A model generated the notes under the pieces. It was not told the DNA's origin, made no database searches, and worked only from the letters and a program-made list of their open reading frames with translations. Shown piece by piece: positions 26,594 to 35,763 of a stretch of 64,000 nucleotides of DNA (within the stretch, counting starts at the first letter, position 1; each line of letters opens with the position of its first letter). The DNA is from Candidatus Saccharicenans sp. (GTDB lineage: Bacteria; Acidobacteriota; Aminicenantia; Aminicenantales; Saccharicenantaceae), in contig JASEFX010000003.1 of assembly GCA_030018265.1 (NCBI GenBank), forward strand, positions 82,561 to 146,560, read 5' to 3'. Position numbers and translations under genes: made by a program.

Positions 26594-27567
26594 TTAATTG
26601 GTGGAGACCAGATGATTTCTCAGCTCGGTTCTCACCTGTTCTATCGTCTTCTTTATCTCATTCATATAATCCTGGGCACACAGTTGAATGGCTTTTTTGA
26701 TTCCATAGCGGGCGATTTCCAGCGCCTGGTCGGGCGAGACCTCCACCCCGACAAACTTTCTCAGATATTCCACCCCGAGTTCAGCCATTTCCTCCGAAAG
26801 AGCCTGAAAGGCCTCAGGTTCAGGCCGGGTTAGAACCGCTCCGTACTGAATCATCGCCCGGCGGAACCGCCATTCATTCTCACGGATAATTCTATTATAC
26901 TCGGAGTTGCCAGAAGCTCTGATTAACAACTCGGGAAAACTCCGGCCTCTGGTCACTGCCGCCACGATAATCTTCTCGCCGATCTTCGGGTCCAGACGCT
27001 TTATTATAAGGTCCCCGGCACATTCCACCAGTTGATGGCACATTTCCATCCTCAGAGCAAAATGCTCTGGATGTTCATTAAGCAGCCCCAGGTTCCTGAA
27101 ATAATTATCCATGGTCGGGTCAGAGTTAAGAGAATAAGCCTTGATAATTACATATCCAGGTTCCAGGTTGCCCGGAAAATCAGGTGGAGGTGTAATAGTC
27201 AGCGCCCGGCGGTGAGCTGTCGAATCAGCTCCCCGGACATCATTGTGAGCCACAAAACCAAGTGCCAGAGCCTTCTGGTTATCAACCCACCTGGCCTTTT
27301 CCCGGACGGTCATAAAACCTTCCTGGCCCGGGAGCCCGCGGGTAAAAGCCCTGAGAGTCTGATCGCGCCAGCCAGGTCAAAGTTGTAGTTAAAAAGGTCC
27401 GGCGCCATCAAGCCGTACATCTCCTGAAAATTCGGATAGATATTCCACCATCCGATGGATCTGGCCATAAAGGCGTGAGTAGCTGATCCCCAGCAAAAAC
27501 CTGATGTAACCAGAATCAGGTTAAAAACCGCCATTATTACCAGATAACTAAAACTTCGCTTGACCAT
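26594..27567 (-). pseudogene. Secreted protein gene broken by a -1 frameshift (possible Zn-dependent phospholipase C-like)
   Basis: Two minus-strand frames abut. The first (27567-27310, 85 aa) has a signal peptide and WGSATHAFMARSIGWWN, MAPDLFNYNFDLA, then loses character. The second (239 aa from an ATG at 27313) contains FVAHNDVRGADSTAH and a helical C-terminus. In the second frame the coding sense extends upstream without stop to about 27370, reading WRDQTLRAFTRGLPGQEGF, so one missing base near 27370-27372 joins them into a protein of about 324 residues. The His and Asp motifs recall Zn-dependent phospholipase C or similar secreted hydrolases; this is weak. The alternative is two genes coupled by an ATGA overlap. 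It could be a real mutation or an assembly error. AAGGAGGT precedes the first ATG. Confidence 0.65.
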
Positions 27568-27826
27568 CTTATACCTCCTTTTAATTTTTAACCCCGCTTC
27601 TGTTTTTCACGAGAGGCTCTCATTAATATTTTACAAAAGTCATTTTTCTTCCTTTGAAAATTTTTTACAAAAAAATCTGCTTAACCGTTTCCCGAAATCC
27701 AGAGAGGCTAAATCAGGAGCTGCAACTTCGCTCTTAAAAAATAGATTCTATAAAAATCATACGTCGGCGCAGGGAAAAACTATAAATATTCTTCCGCACC
27801 AGCAGAAATACGCTTCTGCCCTGACT
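27568..27826. other. AT-rich intergenic region
   Basis: 259 bases between the end of tnaA and the broken secreted-protein gene, both on the minus strand. It contains a small hairpin with GCAGAA/TTCTGC arms just after tnaA, without a U-tract, and otherwise AT-rich sequence that probably holds the downstream promoter. I see no gene. Confidence 0.5.
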
Positions 27827-29209
27827 TCAGACTTCCTCCATCCGGACGGTAAAATGCCGGAGGTACGGCGATTCTCTGACTATTCGCAGGCCCCTGACCT
27901 TATCACGGTTTTTATACAATTCGATTATGGCTTCAGCCACGTATTCGAGGTGGGCAGAAGTGTAAACTCTCCGCGGTATGGATAAACGCACCAGCTCCAG
28001 GCGCGGGAAGATCTCCTTCCCGGTCTTTCTGTCCTTCCTGGCAAACATCACTCCGCCAATTTCCACCGCTCTGATTCCGGCTTCGCGATAAAGGGCCACA
28101 GTCAGAGCCCAGCCTGGATACTGGTGTCTCGGAATATGAGGAAGAAATCGGTCCGCCAGCAGGTAAACGGCATGACCTCCGAACGGTTTGAAGACCGGCA
28201 CTCCAGCCTCGTCCAGAAGCTGTCCGAGATAGGCCACCTGATTTATCCTGTATTCCAGATAGTCCTCTTCCAGAACTTCTTCCAGTCCACGGGCTATAGC
28301 CTCCAGGTCGCGCCCGGCCAGCCCGCCATAAGTCGGGAAGCCCTCGCTGAGTATCAGCAGGTTTTTAAGTTTCTCTGCCAGCTGGTCGTCATCCAGGGTG
28401 ACAAACCCTCCGATGTTGACCAGAGCGTCTTTTTTCGCGCTCATCGTCGCTCCCTGTCCGTAGGAAAAAACTTCCTGGGCGATTTCCAGGATTGACTTGT
28501 TCTCATAGCCCTTCTCCCGGCGCTTGATGAAATAGGCGTTTTCAGCGAAGCGGCACGCATCAAAAAACAGAGGAATCCGGTATTTTTTGCAGACCTGGCT
28601 GACCTCCTTTATATTTTTAACCGAAACCGGCTGTCCTCCCCCGCTGTTGTTGGTTATGGTCATCATCACCAGAGGAATTTTTTCCGGTCCTTTTTTCTCT
28701 ATGAATTTCTTCAACCGGGCGACATCCATGTTCCCTTTGAAAGGATGAATCGAGTCCGGGTCGTAAGCTTCTTCTATCACCAGGTCAACAGCCTGAGCTC
28801 CGCGAACTTCAACGTTCGCCCGGGTGGTGTCGAAATGAATGTTGTTCGGAACGTAATCCCCTTTTTTCACCAGTGCTTCAAAAAGAATCCTCTCGGCCGC
28901 CCGTCCCTGATGGGTGGGGATGACGTGTTTGAAGCAGAAAATGTTTTTGACGGCCGATTCGAAATTAAAAAAGTTCCTGGCGCCGGCGTAGGACTCGTCT
29001 CCGACCATCAGCCCGGCCCACTGATTATCGCTCATGGCTGAGGTGCCCGAGTCAGTGAGCAGGTCGATAAAAACCTTTTCAGCCGGAATGTTAAACACGT
29101 TGTAACCGGCCTGTTTCAGAATATTTTCTCTCTCGCGCCGGTCAGGTAGCTTTACCCTTTCCACCGTCTTAATCCGAAAAGGCTCCACCGGCGGTTTTGC
29201 TTTGCTCAT
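27827..29209 (-). CDS. tnaA: Tryptophanase (beta-eliminating lyase)
   Basis: 460 residues of the tryptophanase / tyrosine phenol-lyase family: EPFRIKTVE start, LLTDSGTSAMSDNQWAG, IPTHQGRAAE, TNNSGGGQPVS, RFAENAYFIK, PLP lysine K260 in TMSAKKDALV. Parts of the body look closer to tyrosine phenol-lyase, but the specificity residues favour tryptophanase: AVEIG in place of the TPL SMERG arginine, and LRHFT with H452 where TPL has Phe. It cleaves tryptophan to indole, pyruvate and ammonia. Third gene behind mtnP and pfkB, 57 bases after pfkB. No tnaC-like leader peptide is visible upstream. Confidence 0.85.
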   Translation of the reverse strand: MSKAKPPVEPFRIKTVERVKLPDRRERENILKQAGYNVFNIPAEKVFIDLLTDSGTSAMSDNQWAGLMVGDESYAGARNFFNFESAVKNIFCFKHVIPTHQGRAAERILFEALVKKGDYVPNNIHFDTTRANVEVRGAQAVDLVIEEAYDPDSIHPFKGNMDVARLKKFIEKKGPEKIPLVMMTITNNSGGGQPVSVKNIKEVSQVCKKYRIPLFFDACRFAENAYFIKRREKGYENKSILEIAQEVFSYGQGATMSAKKDALVNIGGFVTLDDDQLAEKLKNLLILSEGFPTYGGLAGRDLEAIARGLEEVLEEDYLEYRINQVAYLGQLLDEAGVPVFKPFGGHAVYLLADRFLPHIPRHQYPGWALTVALYREAGIRAVEIGGVMFARKDRKTGKEIFPRLELVRLSIPRRVYTSAHLEYVAEAIIELYKNRDKVRGLRIVRESPYLRHFTVRMEEV

Positions 29210-29244
29210 ATTATTACCTCACTTAAAAGATGATTAAATAATAT

Positions 29245-29263
29245 AAAAATCTGCCAGATTTTT
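29245..29263 (-). terminator. AT-rich hairpin between pfkB and tnaA, possible attenuator
   Basis: AAAAATCT (29245-29252) and AGATTTTT (29256-29263) form a perfect 8-bp inverted repeat around GCC, 3 bases past the pfkB stop. On the minus strand the T-rich arm leads into TATATT. The stem has few GC pairs, so termination would be partial. Confidence 0.35.
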
Positions 29264-29266
29264 CAC

Positions 29267-30166
29267 TTAAAATTTACTCATCCGGCGGAAATCGTTGTAC
29301 CTCCGGATGACCTCGAGTTCGCTGGCCCGGAGCAAACTGTCGACGCCAAAATCCTCTATCACCAGCGAAGCCACCACGTTGCCGTACACCGCCGCCCTCC
29401 GGAGCTCTCGCTGATGGAAACGGCCGATGCTGTCTAAATATCCAAGGAAAGCACCGGCAAAAGCATCTCCGGCTCCGGTCGGGTCGACCACCTGTTCGCA
29501 GGGATTGGCCACCACTCCGAAGACAAAGTTTTTTCCGAAGAGCATCGCTCCGTGCTCGCCTTTTTTGACCACCACCACCCGGGGACCTTTTTCCAGAAGA
29601 TTTTTGCCGGCCCGGATGAGGTTCAGCTCTCTGGCAATCAAGCGACATTCTTCATCGTTGACAAAAAGAATGTCGACTTTCTGCAGGGCCTGAATCAGCG
29701 CCAGAGGCTTATTTTCTATCCAGTAACGGATCGTGTCCATGGCCACAATCTTCGGGCGGGATAACTGACGGAGAATAAAATCATGATTTTCCGGGTCAAG
29801 GTTCGAGAGAAAGACAATTTCAGCCCGACGGTAACTTTCGGGAAGCACCGGCTTAAAATCCTGGAGCACGTTAAGCTCAGTCTTTAAGGTCGTCCTGACA
29901 TTCGGATCGTGGGCGTACCGCCCGTGCCAGTGCAGGGTCTTTCCCCTTTTCACCCTGACCCCGGCCAGATCAATTCTTCTTTCCCGCAGTTTATCAAGGA
30001 ATTTTCGCGGAAAATCCCGCCCGACCACGGAGACCAGCATCGGCCGGGTAAAAAAGCTGGCGGCAAGGGCGGCATAGGTGCCGGATCCACCTATAATTTT
30101 TTCCCGCCTGTCCCACGGCGTCTCTATGGTATCAAAAGCCAACGAACCTACGATTACCAGACTCAA
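29267..30166 (-). CDS. PfkB-family sugar or nucleoside kinase
   Basis: 299 residues of the ribokinase fold: IGGSGTYAALAASFF near the N-terminus and the PfkB signature DPTGAGDAFAGAFLGYL with the catalytic Asp; VVVKKGEHGAMLF precedes it. Substrate unknown. It follows mtnP by 14 bases, so a nucleoside or the 5-methylthioribose/ribose-phosphate branch of adenosine salvage is a reasonable guess; PfkB kinases beside MTA phosphorylase are frequent in related bacteria and archaea. Confidence 0.85.
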   Translation of the reverse strand: MSLVIVGSLAFDTIETPWDRREKIIGGSGTYAALAASFFTRPMLVSVVGRDFPRKFLDKLRERRIDLAGVRVKRGKTLHWHGRYAHDPNVRTTLKTELNVLQDFKPVLPESYRRAEIVFLSNLDPENHDFILRQLSRPKIVAMDTIRYWIENKPLALIQALQKVDILFVNDEECRLIARELNLIRAGKNLLEKGPRVVVVKKGEHGAMLFGKNFVFGVVANPCEQVVDPTGAGDAFAGAFLGYLDSIGRFHQRELRRAAVYGNVVASLVIEDFGVDSLLRASELEVIRRYNDFRRMSKF

Positions 30167-30180
30167 GGCTTCTCCAGAAC

Positions 30181-31062
30181 TCAGGAAATATATCTGGAAA
30201 TAAGCGGCGCCAGCTTTTTAACTGTCTCCGGGTTCATCGTTTCCCTGGAAGTCACTATGGCGTTCTTCAGAGCCTCGCGGCAGAGGCAGCTTTCTCCTTC
30301 GATACGGTCTATGGTTGATACCGCTTTTTTGATTATTTCCCTGGCGTGTTCGATGTTATATTTTAAGTTTTCCAGCACCAGCTCGACGCTGACAGATTCT
30401 TCCTCGCTCTTCCAGACGTCGTAATCAGTCACCAGGTTCATCGTGACGTAACAGATTTCAGCTTCGCGGGCCAGCCGGGCTTCCGTGGCCGCGGTCATTC
30501 CGATGACATCCGCCTGGAGAAGACGGTAAACTCGGGACTCGGCCCTGGTGGAAAAAGCCGGTCCTTCGATGCAGACATAAGTCCCGCCAGGATGGACCCG
30601 GAGCTGCAGGTCGCGGGCTACCAGATACAGGTGGCGTGAAAGAACCGGGCAGACCGGATCGGCAAAACTGATGTGGCCGACCACTCCCTCTCCGAAAAAA
30701 GTATTCGGCCGGTGCGTCCGGTCGATAAACTGGTCCGCCAGCACTATGTCCCGGGGCCTGATTTCTTCTTTCAGCGAACCGACCGAATTAACTGAAATCA
30801 ACTTCTCTACACCGAGCAGTTTGAACCCGAAAATGTTTGCCCGGTAGTTGACCTCAGAAGGCAGCAAACGATGTCCCTGGCCATGGCGGCTGAGAAAGGC
30901 CACCGTCACTCCCTCCAGTTCCCCGATAACATAGCTGTCGGAAGGCCGGCCAAAGGGTGTGTCCAGTTCAACTGTTTGCAATACTTTCAGACTGTCTATT
31001 TTATAAAGACCTGTCCCGCCAAGAATACCAACTTTTACCTTCGGCAGATTGCTTGTATCCAT
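30181..31062 (-). CDS. mtnP: S-methyl-5'-thioadenosine phosphorylase
   Basis: 293 residues, purine nucleoside phosphorylase superfamily: VGILGGTGLY and SRHGQGHRLLPSEVNYRAN phosphate site, EGPAFSTRAES, GMTAATEARLAREAEICY, and NLVTDYDVW whose TDYD aspartates recognise 6-aminopurines, favouring MTAP over PNP. It splits methylthioadenosine into adenine and methylthioribose-1-phosphate for polyamine/SAM by-product salvage. First gene of mtnP-pfkB-tnaA and divergent from larC. Confidence 0.92.
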   Translation of the reverse strand: MDTSNLPKVKVGILGGTGLYKIDSLKVLQTVELDTPFGRPSDSYVIGELEGVTVAFLSRHGQGHRLLPSEVNYRANIFGFKLLGVEKLISVNSVGSLKEEIRPRDIVLADQFIDRTHRPNTFFGEGVVGHISFADPVCPVLSRHLYLVARDLQLRVHPGGTYVCIEGPAFSTRAESRVYRLLQADVIGMTAATEARLAREAEICYVTMNLVTDYDVWKSEEESVSVELVLENLKYNIEHAREIIKKAVSTIDRIEGESCLCREALKNAIVTSRETMNPETVKKLAPLISRYIS

Positions 31063-31085
31063 TTTTCACCTCTTGAAGCTATTGA

Positions 31086-31113
31086 TATATAACTAAATGA
31101 CGCTGAGAGTCAA
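31086..31113 (-). promoter_or_regulatory. Possible mtnP operon promoter
   Basis: On the minus strand TTGACT (31113-31108), 16 bases, TATATA (31091-31086). The leader to the mtnP ATG would be about 17 bases. Confidence 0.45.
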
Positions 31114-31142
31114 GATTAAACCCGGAATTTTAAGCTGTCTTT

Positions 31143-31171
31143 TTGATTTTTCAGACAAAAACAGCTATTCT
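31143..31171 (+). promoter_or_regulatory. Possible larC-folE-metG promoter
   Basis: TTGATT (31143-31148), 17 bases, TATTCT (31166-31171). It lies inside the upstream part of the longest larC open frame, which supports the later start at 31199. Confidence 0.45.
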
Positions 31172-31198
31172 TTTATCAAACCTTTCTGGCAGGTGGAG

Positions 31199-32386
31199 AT
31201 GAAATTCATCTATTTTGATTGTTCAGCCGGCGCCAGCGGGGATATGATTCTGGCTTCGCTGCTGTCTCTCGGTGTGTCTCTGGAAGAATTCAAAAAGGCA
31301 ATAGCCAGTCTGAAGCTGAAGGTTGAAATTCAAGCCCGCAAAGCCACTTCGAACGGAGTATCCGGACTGCGGATTGAGGTGATCACCCGGGAGAAAGAAA
31401 GCAGCAGAAATTTTTCGGAAGTAAAAAGAATAATAGAAAACTCCGACCTGCCAGTTTCAGTAAAGAAAAATGCCACCAGGGTCTTCAGAAGGCTTTTCCA
31501 GGCGGAAAGTCTGGTTCACGGTCGGAGCTTCAGAACCACCCACCTGCATGAAGCGGCCGCTGACGATGCTCTGGTGGATATCGTTGGAACTTGCTGGCTT
31601 CTTGAGCGCCTCCAGGTGAGCCAGGTCTATTTTTCCCCGGTAAACGTGGGGCGAGGTTCTGTCGAAACCAGCCACGGTCTTCTGCCTGTTCCGCCGCCGG
31701 CGGTGGCCGAATTGATGAAAGGGTTTCCGGTTTACAGCAACCGGGAAGAAGTTGAGCTGCTCACGCCCACCGGAGCAGCCATTCTGACCACCCTCGGCCG
31801 GAGCCTGAGTCAATGGCCGGAATTCATTTACGAAAAAATCGGTTATGGACTCGGACACCGGCAGTTGAAGTTTCAGCCAAACGTCCTCCGGGCTTTTTAC
31901 GGACCGATCGAAAGTTTTAAGCCAGAAAAAAGAATCATGGTGGTGGAAGCCAACCTCGATGATGCTTCTCCACAGCTGCTTGGAAATTTTCTCAACCTGG
32001 CTCTGAAGCTTGGAGCTTTAGAAGCGTTTCTGACACCGGTGGTGATGAAAAAGAACCGTCTCGGGAGCAAATTGACCCTGATAGCTGAGCTTGATAAAAT
32101 AGACAGGCTGATTGAAGCTATTTTTCAGGAAACCACCACCATCGGATTAAGATACTATCCGGTCGAACGCAGAGTCCTCCGGAGAGAAACCAGAGAAATT
32201 GACTGGCGAGGACAGAAGGTAAGGATCAAAGTCAGCTATCTCGGGGAGGAGGTCGTAAATTTTCAACCAGAATTTGACGATTGTCTCCGGGCCGCCGAGA
32301 AACTGAATCTACCGGTCAAGATGGTTATCAATGAGGTTATGAAAAAAATAAAATTGAGAGGAAAAAATGGCCAGGAAAAGAAATAA
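31199..32386 (+). CDS. larC: Nickel-pincer cofactor biosynthesis protein LarC
   Basis: 395 residues from [20 protein letters not shown]. Typical LarC blocks: [53 protein letters not shown], and a C-terminal ferredoxin-like LarC2 part with [10 protein letters not shown]. It is a CTP-dependent nickel insertase that finishes the pincer cofactor of lactate racemase-like enzymes. In Lactobacillus the two halves need a programmed frameshift; here they are one frame. An ATG at 31097 would add 34 residues that do not look like LarC and cover the promoter, so I chose 31199 after AGGTGGAG. No larB, larE or larA is in the window. Confidence 0.88.
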   Translation: MKFIYFDCSAGASGDMILASLLSLGVSLEEFKKAIASLKLKVEIQARKATSNGVSGLRIEVITREKESSRNFSEVKRIIENSDLPVSVKKNATRVFRRLFQAESLVHGRSFRTTHLHEAAADDALVDIVGTCWLLERLQVSQVYFSPVNVGRGSVETSHGLLPVPPPAVAELMKGFPVYSNREEVELLTPTGAAILTTLGRSLSQWPEFIYEKIGYGLGHRQLKFQPNVLRAFYGPIESFKPEKRIMVVEANLDDASPQLLGNFLNLALKLGALEAFLTPVVMKKNRLGSKLTLIAELDKIDRLIEAIFQETTTIGLRYYPVERRVLRRETREIDWRGQKVRIKVSYLGEEVVNFQPEFDDCLRAAEKLNLPVKMVINEVMKKIKLRGKNGQEKK

Positions 32387-32987
32387 AGTCGCCCGGCCGA
32401 AAAAAATGGATCCGTTGAAAATAGAAAGAGCCGTTCGTCTGTTTCTTGAAGGTATCGGCGAGGACCCCGACCGTCCAGGTTTGAAAGGAACACCAGGAAG
32501 AGTGGCCAGAATGATTGAAGACATCCTGGGCGGAACTCTCATCGACCCGCTCGAAGACCTCGAAGTCATCCAGGATGAAAGACACGATGAGATGGTTCTT
32601 ATCAGGAATATTCCTCTTTACTCTTTCTGTGAACACCATCTTCTTCCTTTTGCCGGAGTGGCCCATGTAGCCTATATACCAAAGGACGGAAGAATCATCG
32701 GGTTGAGCAAGATAGCCAGACTGGTGGACACCCTGGCGCGAAGGCTGCAGGTCCAGGAAAGGCTGACCAAACAGGTGGCTGACATTCTCAACGCCGCACT
32801 CAATCCGCTCGGGGTGATGGTGGTGATAGAAGCTGAGCATCTCTGCATGTCGATGCGCGGGGTCAAAAAACCGAAAGCGATAACCGTAACTTCAGCTGTC
32901 CGGGGCTCGTTCCGCACGAATCCGGCCACCCGGACTGAAGCCATGATGCTAATCAAGGGAGGGATGCCAGGTGGAAGGGAAATTTAA
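32367..32987 (+). CDS. folE: GTP cyclohydrolase I
   Basis: 206 residues. Zinc and active-site residues C88 and H90/H91 in [10 protein letters not shown] and C160 in [19 protein letters not shown] closes the family pattern. It makes dihydroneopterin triphosphate, the first step of folate (and in some bacteria queuosine) synthesis, so it connects with folD and queA elsewhere in the window. Start overlaps the larC end by 20 bases with GAGAGGA as SD. Confidence 0.95.
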   Translation: MARKRNKVARPKKMDPLKIERAVRLFLEGIGEDPDRPGLKGTPGRVARMIEDILGGTLIDPLEDLEVIQDERHDEMVLIRNIPLYSFCEHHLLPFAGVAHVAYIPKDGRIIGLSKIARLVDTLARRLQVQERLTKQVADILNAALNPLGVMVVIEAEHLCMSMRGVKKPKAITVTSAVRGSFRTNPATRTEAMMLIKGGMPGGREI

Positions 32988-34917
32988 AAACACATTCTAC
33001 GTGACCACTCCAATCTATTATGTGAATGACGTGCCCCACATCGGGCACGCTTATACCACGATCATCGCCGACGCTCTCGCCCGCTACCAGCGTCTTTGCG
33101 GGAAAAAAGTTTATTTCCTTACGGGGACAGATGAGCACGGCCAGAAAATTGAAAAGGCTGCGGCCGAGAAAGGAATGTCTCCGAAGGAGCTGGCCGATCG
33201 GGTGGTGGTCAGGTTTAAGGAGTTATGGCAGAAGTTAAACATTTCCTATGACTATTTCATCAGAACGACCGAAGAGTTTCATGAACGGGGAGTGCAGAAA
33301 ATCTTCCAGAAGCTTCTGGAGAAGGGAGATATCTATAAAGGGAAATATCAGGGATGGTACTGCGTCTCGGAAGAAAATTTCCTCTCCGAAGATGTGCCTC
33401 TTGAACCTGATGGCAGCAAGATATGCCCTGACTGCGGACGCCAGGCCACCCTTCTGGAGGAAGAAAGCTACTTTTTCCGGCTGTCCGCTTACCAGCAACC
33501 GCTGCTCGATTTTTACGCCGCCAACCCGCAGTTTGTCCGCCCGCAGAGCCGGATGAACGAGGTAGTCAGTTTTGTCCGGCAGGGTCTGAAAGATCTGAGC
33601 ATCACCAGAACGACCGTGCGCTGGGGAATCCCGGTGCCGGGCGACCCGAAACATACCATTTACGTCTGGTTCGACGCGCTTCATAATTACGTTACCGGAG
33701 CCGGTTATGACTGGAATCCCGAGCTGTTTGAAACCTTCTGGCCGGCTGACGTTCACCTGATTGGCAAGGATATTCTCAGGTTCCATGCGATCTTCTGGCC
33801 TGCCTTCCTGATGGCTGCCGGCTTTCCCCTGCCGCGCACAGTATTTGGACACGGCTGGTGGTTGAAGGACGAAACGAAGATGTCCAAGTCTAAAGGCAAT
33901 GTTTTAGACCCGCACCTGATTCTGGAAAAAGTCGGGGCCGACGCCCTGCGCTACTTCCTGCTGCGGGAAGTTCCTGTAGGGCTGGATGGAAGTTTCTCCC
34001 ACGAGGGTTTTGTCCACAGGGTAAATTCTGACCTGGCCAATGACCTTGGTAACCTCGTTCAGAGAACACTGACCATGGTTTTCAATTATTTTGATGGAGA
34101 AATACCAGTTCCAGGTGAGGAGCAGGACTCTGACCGTAAACTGGCCGAACATTTCGAAGAAACCGCGGCCCGCGTTTATGCGCTGTACGACGATTACGCT
34201 TTGAGCCGGGCTCTGGAGGAGATCTGGGTTTTCCTCAATGCGGTAAATAAATATCTGGCTGACCAGGAACCCTGGAAACTGGCGAAAAAAGCGGAAGAGA
34301 AAAATCGCCTGGCCAGAATTCTTTTCCAGGCGCTGTGTGCGGTGAGAGGAGTGGGCTACCTGATCTATCCGGTCATGCCGGAAACCGCCGAAAAGATTTG
34401 GAACTTTCTGGGAGAAAGCAAAAAACCGGGTGAGGTGCTCAAGAGTTGGTTTAATTTTTACCATCTGACTTCAGGGAACAGGATCAGGAAACCTGAAGCG
34501 CTATTCCCGAGAATTGACCTGATGGAGTTTATCGGGGAGGTGGAAAAACCCGGAAAAGCGATAGAAAGCCGGAAAAAACCGGAGGAAAAGATGGAATACA
34601 TAACTTACGACGAATTCAAAAAAATGGACCTCAGGGTGGCCAGAGTCCTGACCGCTGAGAGAATCCCGGGAACCAGCAAACTGCTGAAACTGCAGATCGA
34701 CCTGGGCAACGAAACCAGGCAGATAGTGGCCGGGGTGGCTGAAACTTATTCGCCTGAAGACCTGGTCGGGAAGGAATTCATCGTCATTGCCAACCTGAAA
34801 CCGGCGGTCATCCGGGGTGTGGAATCCCAGGGGATGCTGCTGGCGGCAGAAATTGACGGCAAGGCGATAATTCCCTTCTTCGACCGGGAAGTGCCGCCGG
34901 GAACAAAAGTGAAATAA
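32971..34917 (+). CDS. metG: Methionyl-tRNA synthetase with C-terminal tRNA-binding domain
   Basis: 648 residues. HIGH motif HIGHAY (23-28), KMSKS at 303-307, one CPDC zinc-knuckle element near 150, anticodon-binding helical domain, and an appended EMAP/Trbp111-like OB domain (about 545-648: [24 protein letters not shown]) that improves tRNA binding and dimerises. Charges initiator and elongator tRNA-Met. Start is GTG, overlapping the folE end by 17 bases, with AGGGAGGG 6 bases upstream. Confidence 0.96.
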   Translation: MEGKFKNTFYVTTPIYYVNDVPHIGHAYTTIIADALARYQRLCGKKVYFLTGTDEHGQKIEKAAAEKGMSPKELADRVVVRFKELWQKLNISYDYFIRTTEEFHERGVQKIFQKLLEKGDIYKGKYQGWYCVSEENFLSEDVPLEPDGSKICPDCGRQATLLEEESYFFRLSAYQQPLLDFYAANPQFVRPQSRMNEVVSFVRQGLKDLSITRTTVRWGIPVPGDPKHTIYVWFDALHNYVTGAGYDWNPELFETFWPADVHLIGKDILRFHAIFWPAFLMAAGFPLPRTVFGHGWWLKDETKMSKSKGNVLDPHLILEKVGADALRYFLLREVPVGLDGSFSHEGFVHRVNSDLANDLGNLVQRTLTMVFNYFDGEIPVPGEEQDSDRKLAEHFEETAARVYALYDDYALSRALEEIWVFLNAVNKYLADQEPWKLAKKAEEKNRLARILFQALCAVRGVGYLIYPVMPETAEKIWNFLGESKKPGEVLKSWFNFYHLTSGNRIRKPEALFPRIDLMEFIGEVEKPGKAIESRKKPEEKMEYITYDEFKKMDLRVARVLTAERIPGTSKLLKLQIDLGNETRQIVAGVAETYSPEDLVGKEFIVIANLKPAVIRGVESQGMLLAAEIDGKAIIPFFDREVPPGTKVK

Positions 34918-34928
34918 AAACTCGATAC

Positions 34929-34945
34929 AAAAAAAGGCAGGCCTG
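34929..34945 (-). terminator. Possible terminator of the tsaC/sua5 gene
   Basis: Following the minus-strand stop, a short GC dyad (CAGGCCTG core) is followed by a run of seven T (34935-34929 as A on the plus strand). The stem is short, hence low confidence. Confidence 0.35.
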
Positions 34946-34953
34946 ACCTCAAA

Positions 34954-35598
34954 TCACTTTTCATAAAGAAAAGCCCGGATTTCAGAAGCTGGAATTTTGC
35001 CCTCTCTCAGACATACGGGCTCTTCAGAGGTAAGGTCAACGATGGTGGAGGGCTTTTCCCCTGGCGTTTTCCCCCCATCGATAAAGAGATCAACACTTTC
35101 CCGGAAGAGTTCATATGCTTCAGCAAAATTGTCCACAGGCGGCTGCCCGCTGAAGTTAGCACTGGTGGAAATCAGCAGACTTCCGCTCTTTTTTACAAGC
35201 TCCCGCAGCCAGTCAACAGGCGGCACCCTGACTGCCAGCGTTCTCTGAGGACCCAGAAGAGCCGCAGGAATAATTCCTTCTTTTGCCCGGATGACCAGGG
35301 TGAGAGGACCTGGCCAGAAGCGCCCGGCAAGCCTGTAAAAAATCTCCCCGGGCTGTCCGGCAAATTGCAGAACCATCTCCAGGTCAGAAGCAACATAAGG
35401 CAGGAGCTTGCCCGGTTCTCTCCCCTTCAATTCGAACACTTTATTACCTACAGCCTCCAGAACGGCCAGGCCACCGAGACCGTAGAATGTTTCTGTCGGA
35501 TAAACTATGATGGCACCCTGGCGCAGTCTGAGCGTGAGATATTCAACCTCCTCCGGCGCCAGACGATTTTCCCGCAAACGAAATATTTCTGAACCCAA
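34954..35598 (-). CDS. L-threonylcarbamoyladenylate synthase (Sua5/YciO/YrdC family)
   Basis: 214 residues from a TTG at 35598. Family blocks: IVYPTETFYGLGGLA, KLLPYVA, FWPGPLTLVIRA, LLISTSANFSGQPP and STIVDLT. It makes threonylcarbamoyl-AMP for the t6A37 modification of ANN-reading tRNAs. Only TTG starts exist: one at 35673 has no SD, while the one at 35598 has GGGAGG 5 bases upstream, so I chose it. Convergent with metG. Confidence 0.88.
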   Translation of the reverse strand: MGSEIFRLRENRLAPEEVEYLTLRLRQGAIIVYPTETFYGLGGLAVLEAVGNKVFELKGREPGKLLPYVASDLEMVLQFAGQPGEIFYRLAGRFWPGPLTLVIRAKEGIIPAALLGPQRTLAVRVPPVDWLRELVKKSGSLLISTSANFSGQPPVDNFAEAYELFRESVDLFIDGGKTPGEKPSTIVDLTSEEPVCLREGKIPASEIRAFLYEK

Positions 35599-35734
35599 CT
35601 TTACCTCCCGAGGTAATTTGAGAATACCCGAAAAGACACTGCCTTTCAAGCAAAAATGTACAGATGTCTCCAAAAATGAACAGGTACAGAAGCTATTTCC
35701 TGGATTTTTTTGATATCAGAACTGGCACATTGTT

Positions 35735-35743
35735 TGCTATAAT
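35735..35743 (+). promoter_or_regulatory. Extended -10 promoter
   Basis: TGC followed by a perfect TATAAT (35738-35743) without a recognisable -35, 20 bases upstream of the ATG at 35764. Confidence 0.55.
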
Positions 35744-35763
35744 GAAGGGGTGAGGAGGTAAAA

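Noticed and set aside
29210-29266. tnaC-like leader peptide before tnaA
   Set aside because: The 57-base gap has no short ORF with a Trp codon.
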